Assembly (NCBI GenBank): GCA_963665045.2
Contig: CAXXJQ010000003.1
Location: 62,001 to 126,000 of the forward strand
Source of the DNA: JAFGRU01 sp016934985
GTDB lineage: Bacteria; Desulfobacterota; Desulfuromonadia; Desulfuromonadales; JAAYDE01
Direction: 5' to 3'
Length of the DNA stretch: 64,000 nt
The notes under the pieces are model-generated. The model worked only from the letters and a program-made list of their open reading frames with translations. It ran no database searches and was not told the origin of the DNA. Every line of letters starts with the position of its first letter. Within the stretch, counting starts at the first letter, position 1. Below, in pieces: positions 34,040 to 42,243 of this stretch. The position numbers were made by a program, and so were the translations under genes.

Positions 34040-35269
34040 ATGGCCAGCAAGCAGGAAAACCTCATCGTGGGGTTGGACGTCGGCACGACGAAAATCTGCG
34101 CGATTGTCGGGAATGTAACGGATGATGGGCTGGAGATTGTCGGCATCGGCAGCAGCCCTTCGAAGGGATTGCGCAAGGGTGTGGTGATCAACATCGAAAG
34201 CACCGTCAGCGCTATCAAAAAAGCGATTCAGGAGGCAGAGCTCATGGCCGGCTGCGAAATCCGCTCGGTGTTTGCCGGCATTGCCGGAGGCCACATCAAG
34301 AGCTTCAACTCACAGGGGGTGATCGCTGTCAAGGACCGCGAAGTTACCCAGGACGACATCCGCCGGGTTATCGACGCCGCCAAAGCCATTGCCATTCCCA
34401 TGGATCGCGAGGTGGTTCACATCCTGCCCCAGGAATATATTATCGACGATCAGGACGGCATCAAAGAGCCCCTCGGCATGCGCGGGGTGCGCCTTGAGGC
34501 CAAGGTTCATATCGTCACCGGCGCAGTGGCCAGCGCCCAGAACATTATCAAGTGCTGTAACGGTGCAGGTGTCGACGTGGCCGATATCGTTCTTGAACAG
34601 CTGGCCTCGTCGGAGTCTGTGCTGACCCCCGAGGAAAAGGAGCTGGGTGTCGCCATCCTTGATATCGGCGGGGGGACCACCGACATCGCCATCTTTGTCG
34701 ACGGCTCCATCCGCCACTCGGCAGTCCTCTCTCTGGGAGGCAACCATCTGACCAACGATATCGCCGTGGGTCTGCGGACCCCCATGGCGGAAGCCGAAAA
34801 GATCAAGCGGGAGTACGGTTGTGCTCTCGGCTCCATGGTGGCCAAGAACGAGACCATCGAGGTGCCGTCCGTGGGCGGCCGCGAACCGCGCAACCTCTCC
34901 CGGCAGCTGCTTACGGAAATCCTTGAACCGCGCGTGGAGGAAATCTTTACTCTGGCGGATCAGGAAATCCGCCACAGCGGTTATGGCGACCTCATCGCCT
35001 CCGGAGTCGTGCTGACCGGCGGTACCTCGATTCTGCCGGGCATGCCGGAAATGGCCGAACAGATTTTTAACCTGCCGGTGCGGCGCGGCAATCCCCGCGA
35101 CTTCGGCGGCCTGACCGACGTGGTCAATTCACCGATTTTCGCTACCGGTGTCGGCCTGGTTAAATACGGCAGCCGCAACATGGAAGCGAATAATTTTTCC
35201 ATCGGCCAGGACAACATCTTTTCCAAAGTTATCCGCAGGATGAAAGAATGGTTTGGCGATTTCTTTTAA
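34040..35269 (+). CDS. ftsA: Cell division protein FtsA
   Basis: A 409-residue actin-like ATPase with the phosphate-1 motif VGLDVGTTKICAIVG, phosphate-2 AILDIGGGTTDIAIF and VVLTGGTSILPGM for adenosine. The C-terminal amphipathic helix (FSKVIRRMKEWFGDFF) is the membrane-targeting sequence. FtsA ties FtsZ filaments to the membrane. The ribosome-binding site GGGAGGAAGG is strong. Confidence 0.96.
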   Translation: MASKQENLIVGLDVGTTKICAIVGNVTDDGLEIVGIGSSPSKGLRKGVVINIESTVSAIKKAIQEAELMAGCEIRSVFAGIAGGHIKSFNSQGVIAVKDREVTQDDIRRVIDAAKAIAIPMDREVVHILPQEYIIDDQDGIKEPLGMRGVRLEAKVHIVTGAVASAQNIIKCCNGAGVDVADIVLEQLASSESVLTPEEKELGVAILDIGGGTTDIAIFVDGSIRHSAVLSLGGNHLTNDIAVGLRTPMAEAEKIKREYGCALGSMVAKNETIEVPSVGGREPRNLSRQLLTEILEPRVEEIFTLADQEIRHSGYGDLIASGVVLTGGTSILPGMPEMAEQIFNLPVRRGNPRDFGGLTDVVNSPIFATGVGLVKYGSRNMEANNFSIGQDNIFSKVIRRMKEWFGDFF

Positions 35270-35336
35270 TCAAAAAAAATTATTGCTCGAAAAAGGGAAC
35301 TGAAGGAACCGAAGATAGGAATGAATGGAGGGAGTT

Positions 35337-36479
35337 ATGTTCGAATTTGACGAAGCCGTAGATCAATCAGCCAAAATCAAGGTGATCGGGGTAGGGGGCG
35401 GCGGTGGCAACGCCGTCAACACCATGATTCAGTCGTCTCTGGAGGGCGTTGAGTTCATTGTCGCCAATACGGATGCTCAGGCTCTGCAGAGAAACAAGGC
35501 AGAGCTGAAGGTTCAGCTTGGCAGCAAGTTGACCAAGGGCCTCGGTGCGGGCGCCGATCCGGACGTGGGCCGCGAGGCCGCCGTGGAAGACAAAGAGCGC
35601 ATCAAGGAGCTTCTTCAGGGCGCGGACATGGTGTTCATCGCCGCCGGCCTTGGGGGTGGCACCGGAACAGGCGCGGCGCCGATTATCGCCGAGGCCTCCA
35701 AGGAGGTCGGGGCTCTGACCGTGGGGGTGGTGACCAAACCCTTCACTCGTGAAGGCCGCAAACGCATGAAAAAGGCCGAGAGCGGGGCGGATGAACTCAA
35801 GGATATCGTCGACTCCCTGATCGTCATTCCCAATGACCGCCTTCTCGGGCTGGCCGGAAAGAACATGAGTATCCTCGAGGCGTTCAAACCTTCGGATGAG
35901 GTGCTGCGCCAGGCGGTGCAGGGGATTTCCGACCTCATCACCACCGACGGTCTCATCAACGTCGACTTCGCCGACGTTAAGGCGATCATGGGTGAACGGG
36001 GCATGGCCATGATGGGCATCGGCATCAGCGACGGCGAAAAGCGCGCCACCGAGGCGGCCCACAAGGCGATCAGCAGCCCGCTTCTCGAGGATATCGACAT
36101 CTCCGGGGCCAAGGGGGTGCTGGTCAATATCTCCGGTTCCTCCAACATGACCATGGAGGAGTTCGACGAGGTTTCCCGCGTTATCCACGAAAAAGTGGAC
36201 GAAGATGCCAATATTATTATCGGCCTGGTTATTGACGAGAACCTGGGCGATACCATGAAGATTACGGCTATTGCCACGGGCTTCGGGCACGCTTTCGACA
36301 AAAAGGCAAAAATAGAAACTCATCTGAAAACCCGGTCGGAACCCTTGGGCAGAGTTGATCGCGACGTCCCGACCTTTATTCGTCACAAGAAGCCCGACTT
36401 TTCTTTTTCACCGCCCAATTCAAGCATGGGGGATGACGAGTTCGATATCCCGACCTTCCTGCGCAAGCGGGTTGATTGA
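35337..36479 (+). CDS. ftsZ: Cell division GTPase FtsZ
   Basis: A 380-residue tubulin homologue with the start at MFEFDEAVDQ, preceded by GGAGGGA; an ATG four codons upstream has a poorer site. It has IKVIGVGGGGGNAVNTMI, the tubulin signature GLGGGTGTGAAPIIAE and DFADVKAIM. The C-terminal peptide EFDIPTFLRKRVD matches the FtsA/ZipA-binding tail. It forms the Z ring and closes the dcw cluster. Confidence 0.97.
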   Translation: MFEFDEAVDQSAKIKVIGVGGGGGNAVNTMIQSSLEGVEFIVANTDAQALQRNKAELKVQLGSKLTKGLGAGADPDVGREAAVEDKERIKELLQGADMVFIAAGLGGGTGTGAAPIIAEASKEVGALTVGVVTKPFTREGRKRMKKAESGADELKDIVDSLIVIPNDRLLGLAGKNMSILEAFKPSDEVLRQAVQGISDLITTDGLINVDFADVKAIMGERGMAMMGIGISDGEKRATEAAHKAISSPLLEDIDISGAKGVLVNISGSSNMTMEEFDEVSRVIHEKVDEDANIIIGLVIDENLGDTMKITAIATGFGHAFDKKAKIETHLKTRSEPLGRVDRDVPTFIRHKKPDFSFSPPNSSMGDDEFDIPTFLRKRVD

Positions 36480-36864
36480 GCGTAAAAACAGTATTAAGTT
36501 TTAAGTGTCAAGTTTTAAGTTACCAACGGCCTTTAAGAGCTAATAGTGACAAGTCACCTGTCATTTTTCTAAAGTCAGGTTGTTTAGTCCGAAGGCTGAA
36601 GGCCGAAAGAAAATCAAAAAACCTTCAGTCTTCGGTCTATCTGCCGTCAGTCTGATTTTAACCATGAGCTATGAGGTATTACCGCACTCCGGGCGGCAGA
36701 TGCCCTTTCCATGGGGGACTCGAGTCCTTGTGCTGAATAGTAGCAAACGAGATTTTGAATTCCGGGTTGCATGGGGCAGCTTGGTGGTTTCGATGTGTTT
36801 CGTCTGACGCCAGCGGACGGAATGCGCTGATTTTTCTTCCTATCTTTTTTTACTCCCTTCGGGG
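36480..36864. other. Intergenic region after ftsZ with repeat fragments
   Basis: No gene is seen. It holds an 11-base direct repeat (AAGTTTTAAGT twice, three bases apart, 36,497-36,521), several imperfect short repeats of the GAAGGCTGAAGGCCGAA and CTTCAGTCTTCGGTCT type, and a truncated copy of the MITE-like family at 36,689-36,715. Such a mixture is typical of decayed intergenic elements. Confidence 0.5.
36689..36715. repeat. Partial MITE-like copy (copy 3)
   Basis: CAGATGCCCTTTCCATGGG and flanks match the inner right part of the elements at 32,086 and 55,982. The left arm is missing. The downstream words TGCTGAATAG also resemble CGCTGAACAG after copy 2. Confidence 0.4.
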
Positions 36865-36900
36865 AAAGGGGCTGTAATGTGCAGCCCCTTTCTCTTTTTT
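36865..36900 (+). terminator. Rho-independent terminator downstream of ftsZ
   Basis: A perfect 10-base stem (AAAGGGGCTG / CAGCCCCTTT) with a 7-base loop, followed by CTCTTTTTT. It lies about 385 bases after ftsZ and probably ends the dcw transcript. Confidence 0.8.
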
Positions 36901-37058
36901 GTTCCCCGTTTATTCATGAGAGTTTGTCGCGTAACTGGAAGAGGTGCATCAGGTAAATCAAAACACCGTGATGCGCTCCCGCCTGCCATAGCTCATCTTC
37001 TACAGTCGATTTTTAAAAAGTGTTTTAAATTAGGTGTATACAAGACACAATTTAGGTC

Positions 37059-38831
37059 TTGGCACCAGGAATTCATCTAGAAACCGTTCTTTGACAACCC
37101 GTGTTACGACGCCTTTCCGACTAATCGTATCGTTGGCGGCACAGCCACACCAACCGCCTTGAACACCTTGCCGCATACGCCCTGGCATTCGGTCCGGATG
37201 GCCCAGCGGGAGCCGTTTTCCTCCAATGTGACTTCCTGAAGGGCCTTCAGGTCCTGTTTGATGTCGGCCCATTCGAATTTTAACCCCTGAGCCGCAAGCC
37301 GATCATCCAACTCCTTTTTAAGGGCCAGGGCCAGAAAACTGCAGAACACATGGCCCCGGATGGTTTCATCCCGTTTATGAAAAATGGGGCGGGTATCCAA
37401 CACCGACTTCATGTCCCGGAACGTGTGCTCCACCATCCAAAGCTCCTTGTATTTGAGCGCCACCTCTTGCGCAGAAAGGTCCGTGTTGGTGGTCAACACC
37501 CAAATGCCGTCAAAGCGAGCGTCTGCTTCAATCTTGTTTTTGTCTATGGTGACACTCTCCTTGTCGATCTTAAGGAAAGGGCGATAGCCCTTGTTGCCGA
37601 TCAACGATTTGGGAGATGTTTTGAGTTTCTCCTCAAGAGACGCCACGATAGCCTCCCGATCAGCGGCATCCTTGCGGGCCTGACGTTCGTTTCGGCAAAC
37701 GATGTAGCGAACCCCGTCCACAATTACTTCTTTGACCTTGAGAGGCGAAGGCTCTTTGCTGTCGGACTTTTCCGGGTAGACCTCCTGGTATTCGCCGGTA
37801 TCGGCCAGGACCTCTTCCTTGACCACCTTCACCCGGCGCATCCGCACCCCAAGAATGTAGGAAAGCTGACGTTTATTCAGTTCCTCAATGGTGCTCTGGC
37901 TGATCATGCCCCGGTCGGCGACGATACAAAAACGACCAGCCCCGAAACGACTTTTAAGCCGGGAGACCACAGGAATCACGCTGCGGACATCCGCTGTATT
38001 ACCCGGCCACATTTCGCAGGCCAGCGGTTTTCCCTGGTTATCGAGCAATGCTCCCACCACCATCTGGTTGAGATCGGGACGGTGGTCCTTGGAGTGCCCT
38101 CTGCGGCCGATCTCCTCGCCACCCTGACCTTCGAAGTAAATCGAAGTGGTGTCGAGAAAGACCAGGTCCAGACTGGTGAAAAGATCCCGCCGAAAGTCGA
38201 ACATCTCCTCTTCGATGAGATCTTTCATGCTGCGGGGGAAAAACGGTGTCCGGTCCTTCTGATCCGCGAGTTCTTCACCGAGGAAGGCCATGGCCCGGTA
38301 GAGGTGATGCAGGTCGATTTCATCCGTCCCCTCTATCCGGTAATCGCGCCGCCACCGATCACACCCCCGGTCGGAACCGGAAACAAAAAGTCGATGCAGT
38401 ACGGTGAGAAACAGGGCACGTTCAATGGAAAAACCGAACTTTCGTTCAGCAACCAGGCCGGAAATTATGGTGCCGATATTCAACTCTTTCCAGAGGCGCT
38501 CGAAAATCAGGGCTGGACCGATCCTTTGTGCTGAAGCCGAAAACTGACTTCGATCCGAAAGAATCAAAAAAGCTTTTTCGGAAAACCGGCTTAAGGAGCG
38601 AATCAGGGATTCGATCTCTCCTTTTTCGGTCATCTGGTCCAAACGGCCGAGGGTGGTTATGACCCGTTGGCGAGACCGCCCATCCTCCCAACGGTTCTCG
38701 ACAAGCTGAAGATACTGATAGCGGCCTGATTTCTTAACACGGGCAAACATGGCGCACCTCCATTAGGGCACCATGATAATGGCAAAAAAACCTATAAACA
38801 AGCAATTAACCTGTGGATATTGGCACCAGGA
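37059..38831 (-). mobile_element. IS1634-like insertion sequence
   Basis: One transposase gene fills almost the whole interval. The identical 12-mer TTGGCACCAGGA occurs at 37,059-37,070 and 38,820-38,831, flanking the gene directly. It may be a target duplication or part of the element ends: the word is partly self-complementary, so I cannot fix the exact termini. No clear terminal inverted repeat was found just inside. Confidence 0.6.
37104..38750 (-). CDS. IS1634-type (IS4 superfamily) DDE transposase
   Basis: A 548-residue protein starting MFARVKKSGRYQYLQLVENR, the usual N-terminus of IS1634-like transposases, with RVITTLGRLDQ. The DDE residues are seen in DLVFLDTTSIYFEGQG, CIVADRGMIS and ELWMVEHTFRDMKSVLDTRP. 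Length is normal and the frame is intact, so it may be active. It marks the left border region of the accessory island after the dcw cluster. Confidence 0.88.
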   Translation of the reverse strand: MFARVKKSGRYQYLQLVENRWEDGRSRQRVITTLGRLDQMTEKGEIESLIRSLSRFSEKAFLILSDRSQFSASAQRIGPALIFERLWKELNIGTIISGLVAERKFGFSIERALFLTVLHRLFVSGSDRGCDRWRRDYRIEGTDEIDLHHLYRAMAFLGEELADQKDRTPFFPRSMKDLIEEEMFDFRRDLFTSLDLVFLDTTSIYFEGQGGEEIGRRGHSKDHRPDLNQMVVGALLDNQGKPLACEMWPGNTADVRSVIPVVSRLKSRFGAGRFCIVADRGMISQSTIEELNKRQLSYILGVRMRRVKVVKEEVLADTGEYQEVYPEKSDSKEPSPLKVKEVIVDGVRYIVCRNERQARKDAADREAIVASLEEKLKTSPKSLIGNKGYRPFLKIDKESVTIDKNKIEADARFDGIWVLTTNTDLSAQEVALKYKELWMVEHTFRDMKSVLDTRPIFHKRDETIRGHVFCSFLALALKKELDDRLAAQGLKFEWADIKQDLKALQEVTLEENGSRWAIRTECQGVCGKVFKAVGVAVPPTIRLVGKAS

Positions 38832-39350
38832 TTTGGAAAATTTCCCCATTTTTCAAAGAGCTTTTTTGTAATTACAGTAGTTTACGAAGGCGCTCCGAAC
38901 AACAACTGTAGAAGAAAAGCATAGCTGTGCGGCGAACAGGCTGCAGGCGTACTTGCAGTTCACCGAAGAGCAAGGAACGAGCAGGGCTTAGCTGATGAAC
39001 AGTTGCCGCTTTCAACATAAGTCATCATGGATTAATCGATTTATGCGATCTGCCAAGTTGCGGATAATGATCTTTTGTCTGTAAAAAACTTCGACAAATT
39101 ATGAAATCGTTGTATTGAACTTTCCAACTGGTTGATAAAAAAGCCATTAAATTTTTTATGGGGGTGAAGGAGAAGAATTTTTCGCGGCAAGAAAAAGGAA
39201 TTTTTTCCGCAAAAACTGTCGGGAAACTTAACAGAATTCAATAAATTTTTTCTGAAAATAGATATCGGCTTTTCGGGATTATGTTATTAGCTATTTAAAT
39301 TCAGCATGTTGGAGGGTTTTTTGTTATTGGAAAAAATTGTTGGAAAAATT
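38832..39350. other. Intergenic region before the PEP-CTERM gene
   Basis: About 520 AT-rich bases with no convincing gene. A 66-codon minus-strand frame (39,041-39,241) lacks a ribosome-binding site and any recognisable domain. GTTGGAGG near 39,308 has no start codon behind it. Confidence 0.45.
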
Positions 39351-39391
39351 TACATTTTTTATTCTTTCGCCTGGAAAGAATAAAAAATGTA
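39351..39391. repeat. Perfect 18-bp inverted repeat upstream of the PEP-CTERM gene
   Basis: TACATTTTTTATTCTTTC (39,351-39,368) and its exact reverse complement (39,374-39,391) are separated by five bases. It ends 22 bases before the sigma-54-like promoter. It could be a protein-binding palindrome for an enhancer-binding regulator, or a terminator for a transcript coming from the left. Confidence 0.7.
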
Positions 39392-39413
39392 GTAATTATA
39401 AGTATTTATATGG

Positions 39414-39429
39414 TGGCCCGGGATTTGCT
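39414..39429 (+). promoter_or_regulatory. Sigma-54-type promoter of the PEP-CTERM gene
   Basis: TGGCCCGGGATTTGCT matches the consensus TGGCAC-N5-TTGCA at all invariant bases (GG at -24, GC at -12) with correct spacing. Transcription would start near 39,440, 50 bases before the ATG. PEP-CTERM genes in other proteobacteria are known to be under RpoN and PrsK/PrsR-type control. Confidence 0.6.
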
Positions 39430-39488
39430 TAAAAACTGCTGGCTTGAATTCCTATTGCAAATCTTAATTATTGTTGGAGGTTATTGCG

Positions 39489-40106
39489 ATGTTGATATTT
39501 TTGAGAATCTCCCTTGTTGTTCTTTTCCTGTCCGCTATATTTACACCTGCTTTTGGTGCGATCATTTCTGTTGATTTAAATACTTTTTACGCCGATCCGA
39601 TTGTTGCTGTTGCCTCCGATGGAAATAGCGCCGTGATAACAGAAGACTCGTTTTATGACACGGTTTACCTTTCGAACGACCCTTATGAATTTGGCGACCC
39701 CGGAATAGTGGTGCCGGCCAACCTGCTTTCTCTCTCTTTTCATTATAACTTTGCTATAGGAAGCAATAATGTCGATGAATTCCATGCCGAGCTTTTTGAT
39801 GGTGACTCTGGAAATTTGCTTGATGACTATTCTCTGGACATTACAGACGTTGGCACCGTCACTTGGGACCTTTCGAATCTCGATCCCTTCATTTATCTTT
39901 TGGGGCTGGAGTTCCAGCTTAATTCTTTCGATATGGATATCGGTTCTTCTTTAGTAATCAGCAATGTTGTTCTGGAAACTCAGGATGTTGATCCTGACCC
40001 ACCTCCTGTCGCACCGGTTCCCGAGCCTTCGACGCTTCTGCTGCTGGGAAGCGGGCTATTAAGCCTGCCCTGGTTGCGGCGGAAATCCTCTAACGCGAAG
40101 AAATAA
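39489..40106 (+). CDS. PEP-CTERM sorting domain protein
   Basis: A 205-residue exported protein. The start is taken at MLIFLRISLVVLFLSAIFTP, nine bases after TTGGAGG, giving a clean signal peptide. The body is beta-rich with many Asp and Ser residues. The C-terminus carries the sorting signal: VPEPSTLLLLGSGLLSLPWL, then a basic tail (RRKSSNAKK). The exosortase recognises this signal and processes or anchors the protein, usually with exopolysaccharide export. No exosortase gene lies in this window. The body matches nothing I recognise. Confidence 0.9.
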   Translation: MLIFLRISLVVLFLSAIFTPAFGAIISVDLNTFYADPIVAVASDGNSAVITEDSFYDTVYLSNDPYEFGDPGIVVPANLLSLSFHYNFAIGSNNVDEFHAELFDGDSGNLLDDYSLDITDVGTVTWDLSNLDPFIYLLGLEFQLNSFDMDIGSSLVISNVVLETQDVDPDPPPVAPVPEPSTLLLLGSGLLSLPWLRRKSSNAKK

Positions 40107-40386
40107 GAAATAGTTTTCTATCCCCGGTTACTTCCGGACTGGCATCCACCCGTGCTGTCCGGAGTTTTGCGGGTGTGTGGCATGGAAACCGGACTGTCGA
40201 AGCGGAGTGCGGTGGCTCGGTTTTTTATTGAAGCGAGAGTTTTCAGAAGGGAAAAAATGATTCGAGTAACTCTTCTCCGTTTTCACCATATAGAAGCGAC
40301 ATTAAAAATTTAATAAAAAGTTAATTATGTTATGGCGGTGTTGTTTGTCTTCGCCCGTTGCATATTCGATTTAATAAGGGGGAACT
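40107..40386. other. Intergenic region with overlapping hairpins
   Basis: Two mutually exclusive hairpins follow the PEP-CTERM gene: CCGGAC/GTCCGG (40,134-40,162), then TTTT, and CCACCCG pairing with CGGGTG a few bases on. A GGAAACCG...CGGTTTTTT structure ends near 40,227. They probably terminate transcription. The right end carries AAGGGGGA, the ribosome-binding site of the next gene. Confidence 0.4.
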
Positions 40387-42087
40387 ATGTGGAGTTATTG
40401 CAAAAAATCAATTCTGGCCGCAGTGCCAATAGTCTGGCTGCTGCTGACAGCAACAACGGCTTTTGGTGGCGCCTACCAGGTTGCCGAGGTTGCCGCCGAC
40501 TGGGAAACATTAACCGCCAACCGTTTGCAGGCAGAGACGGCCGATTACCAGTTCAATTACGGCGACGATGAATACCAGGTCTACACCCTTCCCTGGAATT
40601 TTACCTGGTATCAGCAAAACTTCACAGAAATTGTGGCTGACACCAACGGGAATATCTGGTTCAACCCGAGCAACCTCGCCACCCTTCCCGTCAACCACGA
40701 TCTGGCCGGTTCCACGGGTACCCCGGTGATATCCGCCTGGAACACAGATCTGAGCAGTTACTACGCAGGCGGTGTTTTTATCGAGCATAAAGCCTCCCCT
40801 GAAAGGGTGGTTGTGCAATGGACGACCGAAACCTGGAACGAGCAGGCCAGCCATGCTTCCAACAAATTTCAAGCGGTCCTTTTTCAGGACGGTACTATCC
40901 AGTTCAACTACCTTGAATTTGCCGATACCGCCTCGACCGACTCCGGCAGCGGCATTTCCCTTGGGGACGGGCAGGATGTTTTCAATCTGAGTCAGACGGC
41001 AGGCGCCGTGCCGACCCTGGCCGGGCGTTCCTTTGTGTTCAGCCTCAAGGATACGGACGGGGACGGCCAGCCCGACATCGAAGATACCGACGATGACAAC
41101 GACGGCCTGAGCGATGTCTGGGAAATCGCCAATGGTTTGGATCCCCTCGCCGCCGCTGACGTGGTCCTCGATGGAGATGGTGACGGCCTTGACAATCTGG
41201 GTGAATATCTGGCAGGAGCTGATCCCTCCAATCCCGATTGCGACGGCGATGGCGTTCCTGACGGTTGGGAAGTCGATCACGGCTTCGACCCTCTCGCTTC
41301 CAGCGATGCCGGCATCGATTCCGACGGAGACGGCCGGACCAACCTGGAGGAATTTCTGGCAGGGAGCCATCCCTGGGCCTACGATCCGCCTGGAAATGCC
41401 GATACCATTGGCGTCCGCCGTGGAGGCAGTATCCTCTTGACCAATAGTAACCCGCCGACAGTTGCATCCATCGTGTTCTCCTTTGGTTTCACAGATGTCC
41501 TGGAGGGCGATGTGGTCTTTGCAGGAGACTGGGATGGAGACGGCCATGACACGGCCGGCATGCGCCGGGGGAACACATTCTATCTGCGCAACACCCACAC
41601 CTTCGGGGATGCCGACATTGAATTCACCTTTGGTGAAGCAACGGACAAAGTCATTATCGGCGACTGGGACGGCGACGGCATAGACACGGTCGGTTGCAAA
41701 CGTGACAGCTACTTCTATCTGAAAAATTCCAACAGTTCGGGCGATGCGGACTTGATATTCCAATATGGTTTCAGAAGAGCCAGCCCAAGAGATGTTGCCC
41801 TGGCGGGTGACTGGGATGGTGACGGCATCGACACCATCGGTGTCCGGCGGGACAACACATATTACCTGAGAAACAGAAACGATCTCGGCCGGTCGAATTA
41901 CATATTCGCCTTTGGCTTGTCCACCGACCAGATCGTCGTGGGCGACTGGGACGGCGACGGTACGGATACCATCGGTGTGAAACGGGGAACGGAGTATTTC
42001 CTTAAGAACGCCAATGACGCCAGCCCCGCCGATATGAGCTTTATCTTCGGAGAAGAAGACGATGTCCCGATAGCCGGGAAATGGTAG
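40387..42087 (+). CDS. Secreted nidogen-like / calcium-repeat / FG-GAP-like repeat protein
   Basis: A 566-residue protein with a signal peptide (residues 1-30). Residues about 55-220 resemble a nidogen-type extracellular domain (NIWFNPSNLATLP, VIEHK...VVVQWTTETWN, FQAVLFQDGTIQFNYL). Three or four thrombospondin-3-like calcium loops follow (DTDGDGQPDIEDTDDDNDGL, DGDGDGLDNLGEYLAGADP, DSDGDGRTNLEEFLAGSHP). The last 230 residues hold five repeats of about 45 residues built on GDWDGDGIDTIGVRRDNTYY. It has no PEP-CTERM or other anchor. It is probably an adhesive or calcium-stabilised surface protein, ahead of the RHS locus and in the same direction. Confidence 0.8.
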   Translation: MWSYCKKSILAAVPIVWLLLTATTAFGGAYQVAEVAADWETLTANRLQAETADYQFNYGDDEYQVYTLPWNFTWYQQNFTEIVADTNGNIWFNPSNLATLPVNHDLAGSTGTPVISAWNTDLSSYYAGGVFIEHKASPERVVVQWTTETWNEQASHASNKFQAVLFQDGTIQFNYLEFADTASTDSGSGISLGDGQDVFNLSQTAGAVPTLAGRSFVFSLKDTDGDGQPDIEDTDDDNDGLSDVWEIANGLDPLAAADVVLDGDGDGLDNLGEYLAGADPSNPDCDGDGVPDGWEVDHGFDPLASSDAGIDSDGDGRTNLEEFLAGSHPWAYDPPGNADTIGVRRGGSILLTNSNPPTVASIVFSFGFTDVLEGDVVFAGDWDGDGHDTAGMRRGNTFYLRNTHTFGDADIEFTFGEATDKVIIGDWDGDGIDTVGCKRDSYFYLKNSNSSGDADLIFQYGFRRASPRDVALAGDWDGDGIDTIGVRRDNTYYLRNRNDLGRSNYIFAFGLSTDQIVVGDWDGDGTDTIGVKRGTEYFLKNANDASPADMSFIFGEEDDVPIAGKW

Positions 42088-42243
42088 AGGGTGCTGAAGC
42101 CATTTGTTTTCGCGACAATGGAATCTGGGAAAAAAGCGAAAACATCGATGCAGGACTTGCCTGGAAGAGGGCTTTGTCCCCGGGCAAGAACTGAGAACCT
42201 GATTAGATTTAATCCATAATGCGATGGATGGAGGATAGATGAA

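Noticed and set aside
37350..38534. Plus-strand open frame (394 codons) opposite the IS1634-like transposase
   Set aside because: The transposase reading has DDE motifs and normal length; the antisense frame is compositionally odd.
40160..40230. Possible cyclic di-GMP riboswitch before the nidogen-like protein gene
   Set aside because: The GGAAACC and CGGTTTTTT words only loosely resemble one; the conserved core pattern is absent, and a terminator explains it better.
41390..42087. Regular repeats considered as a CRISPR array
   Set aside because: They are coding repeats of about 45 residues in one open frame, with variable spacing and no identical direct repeats.
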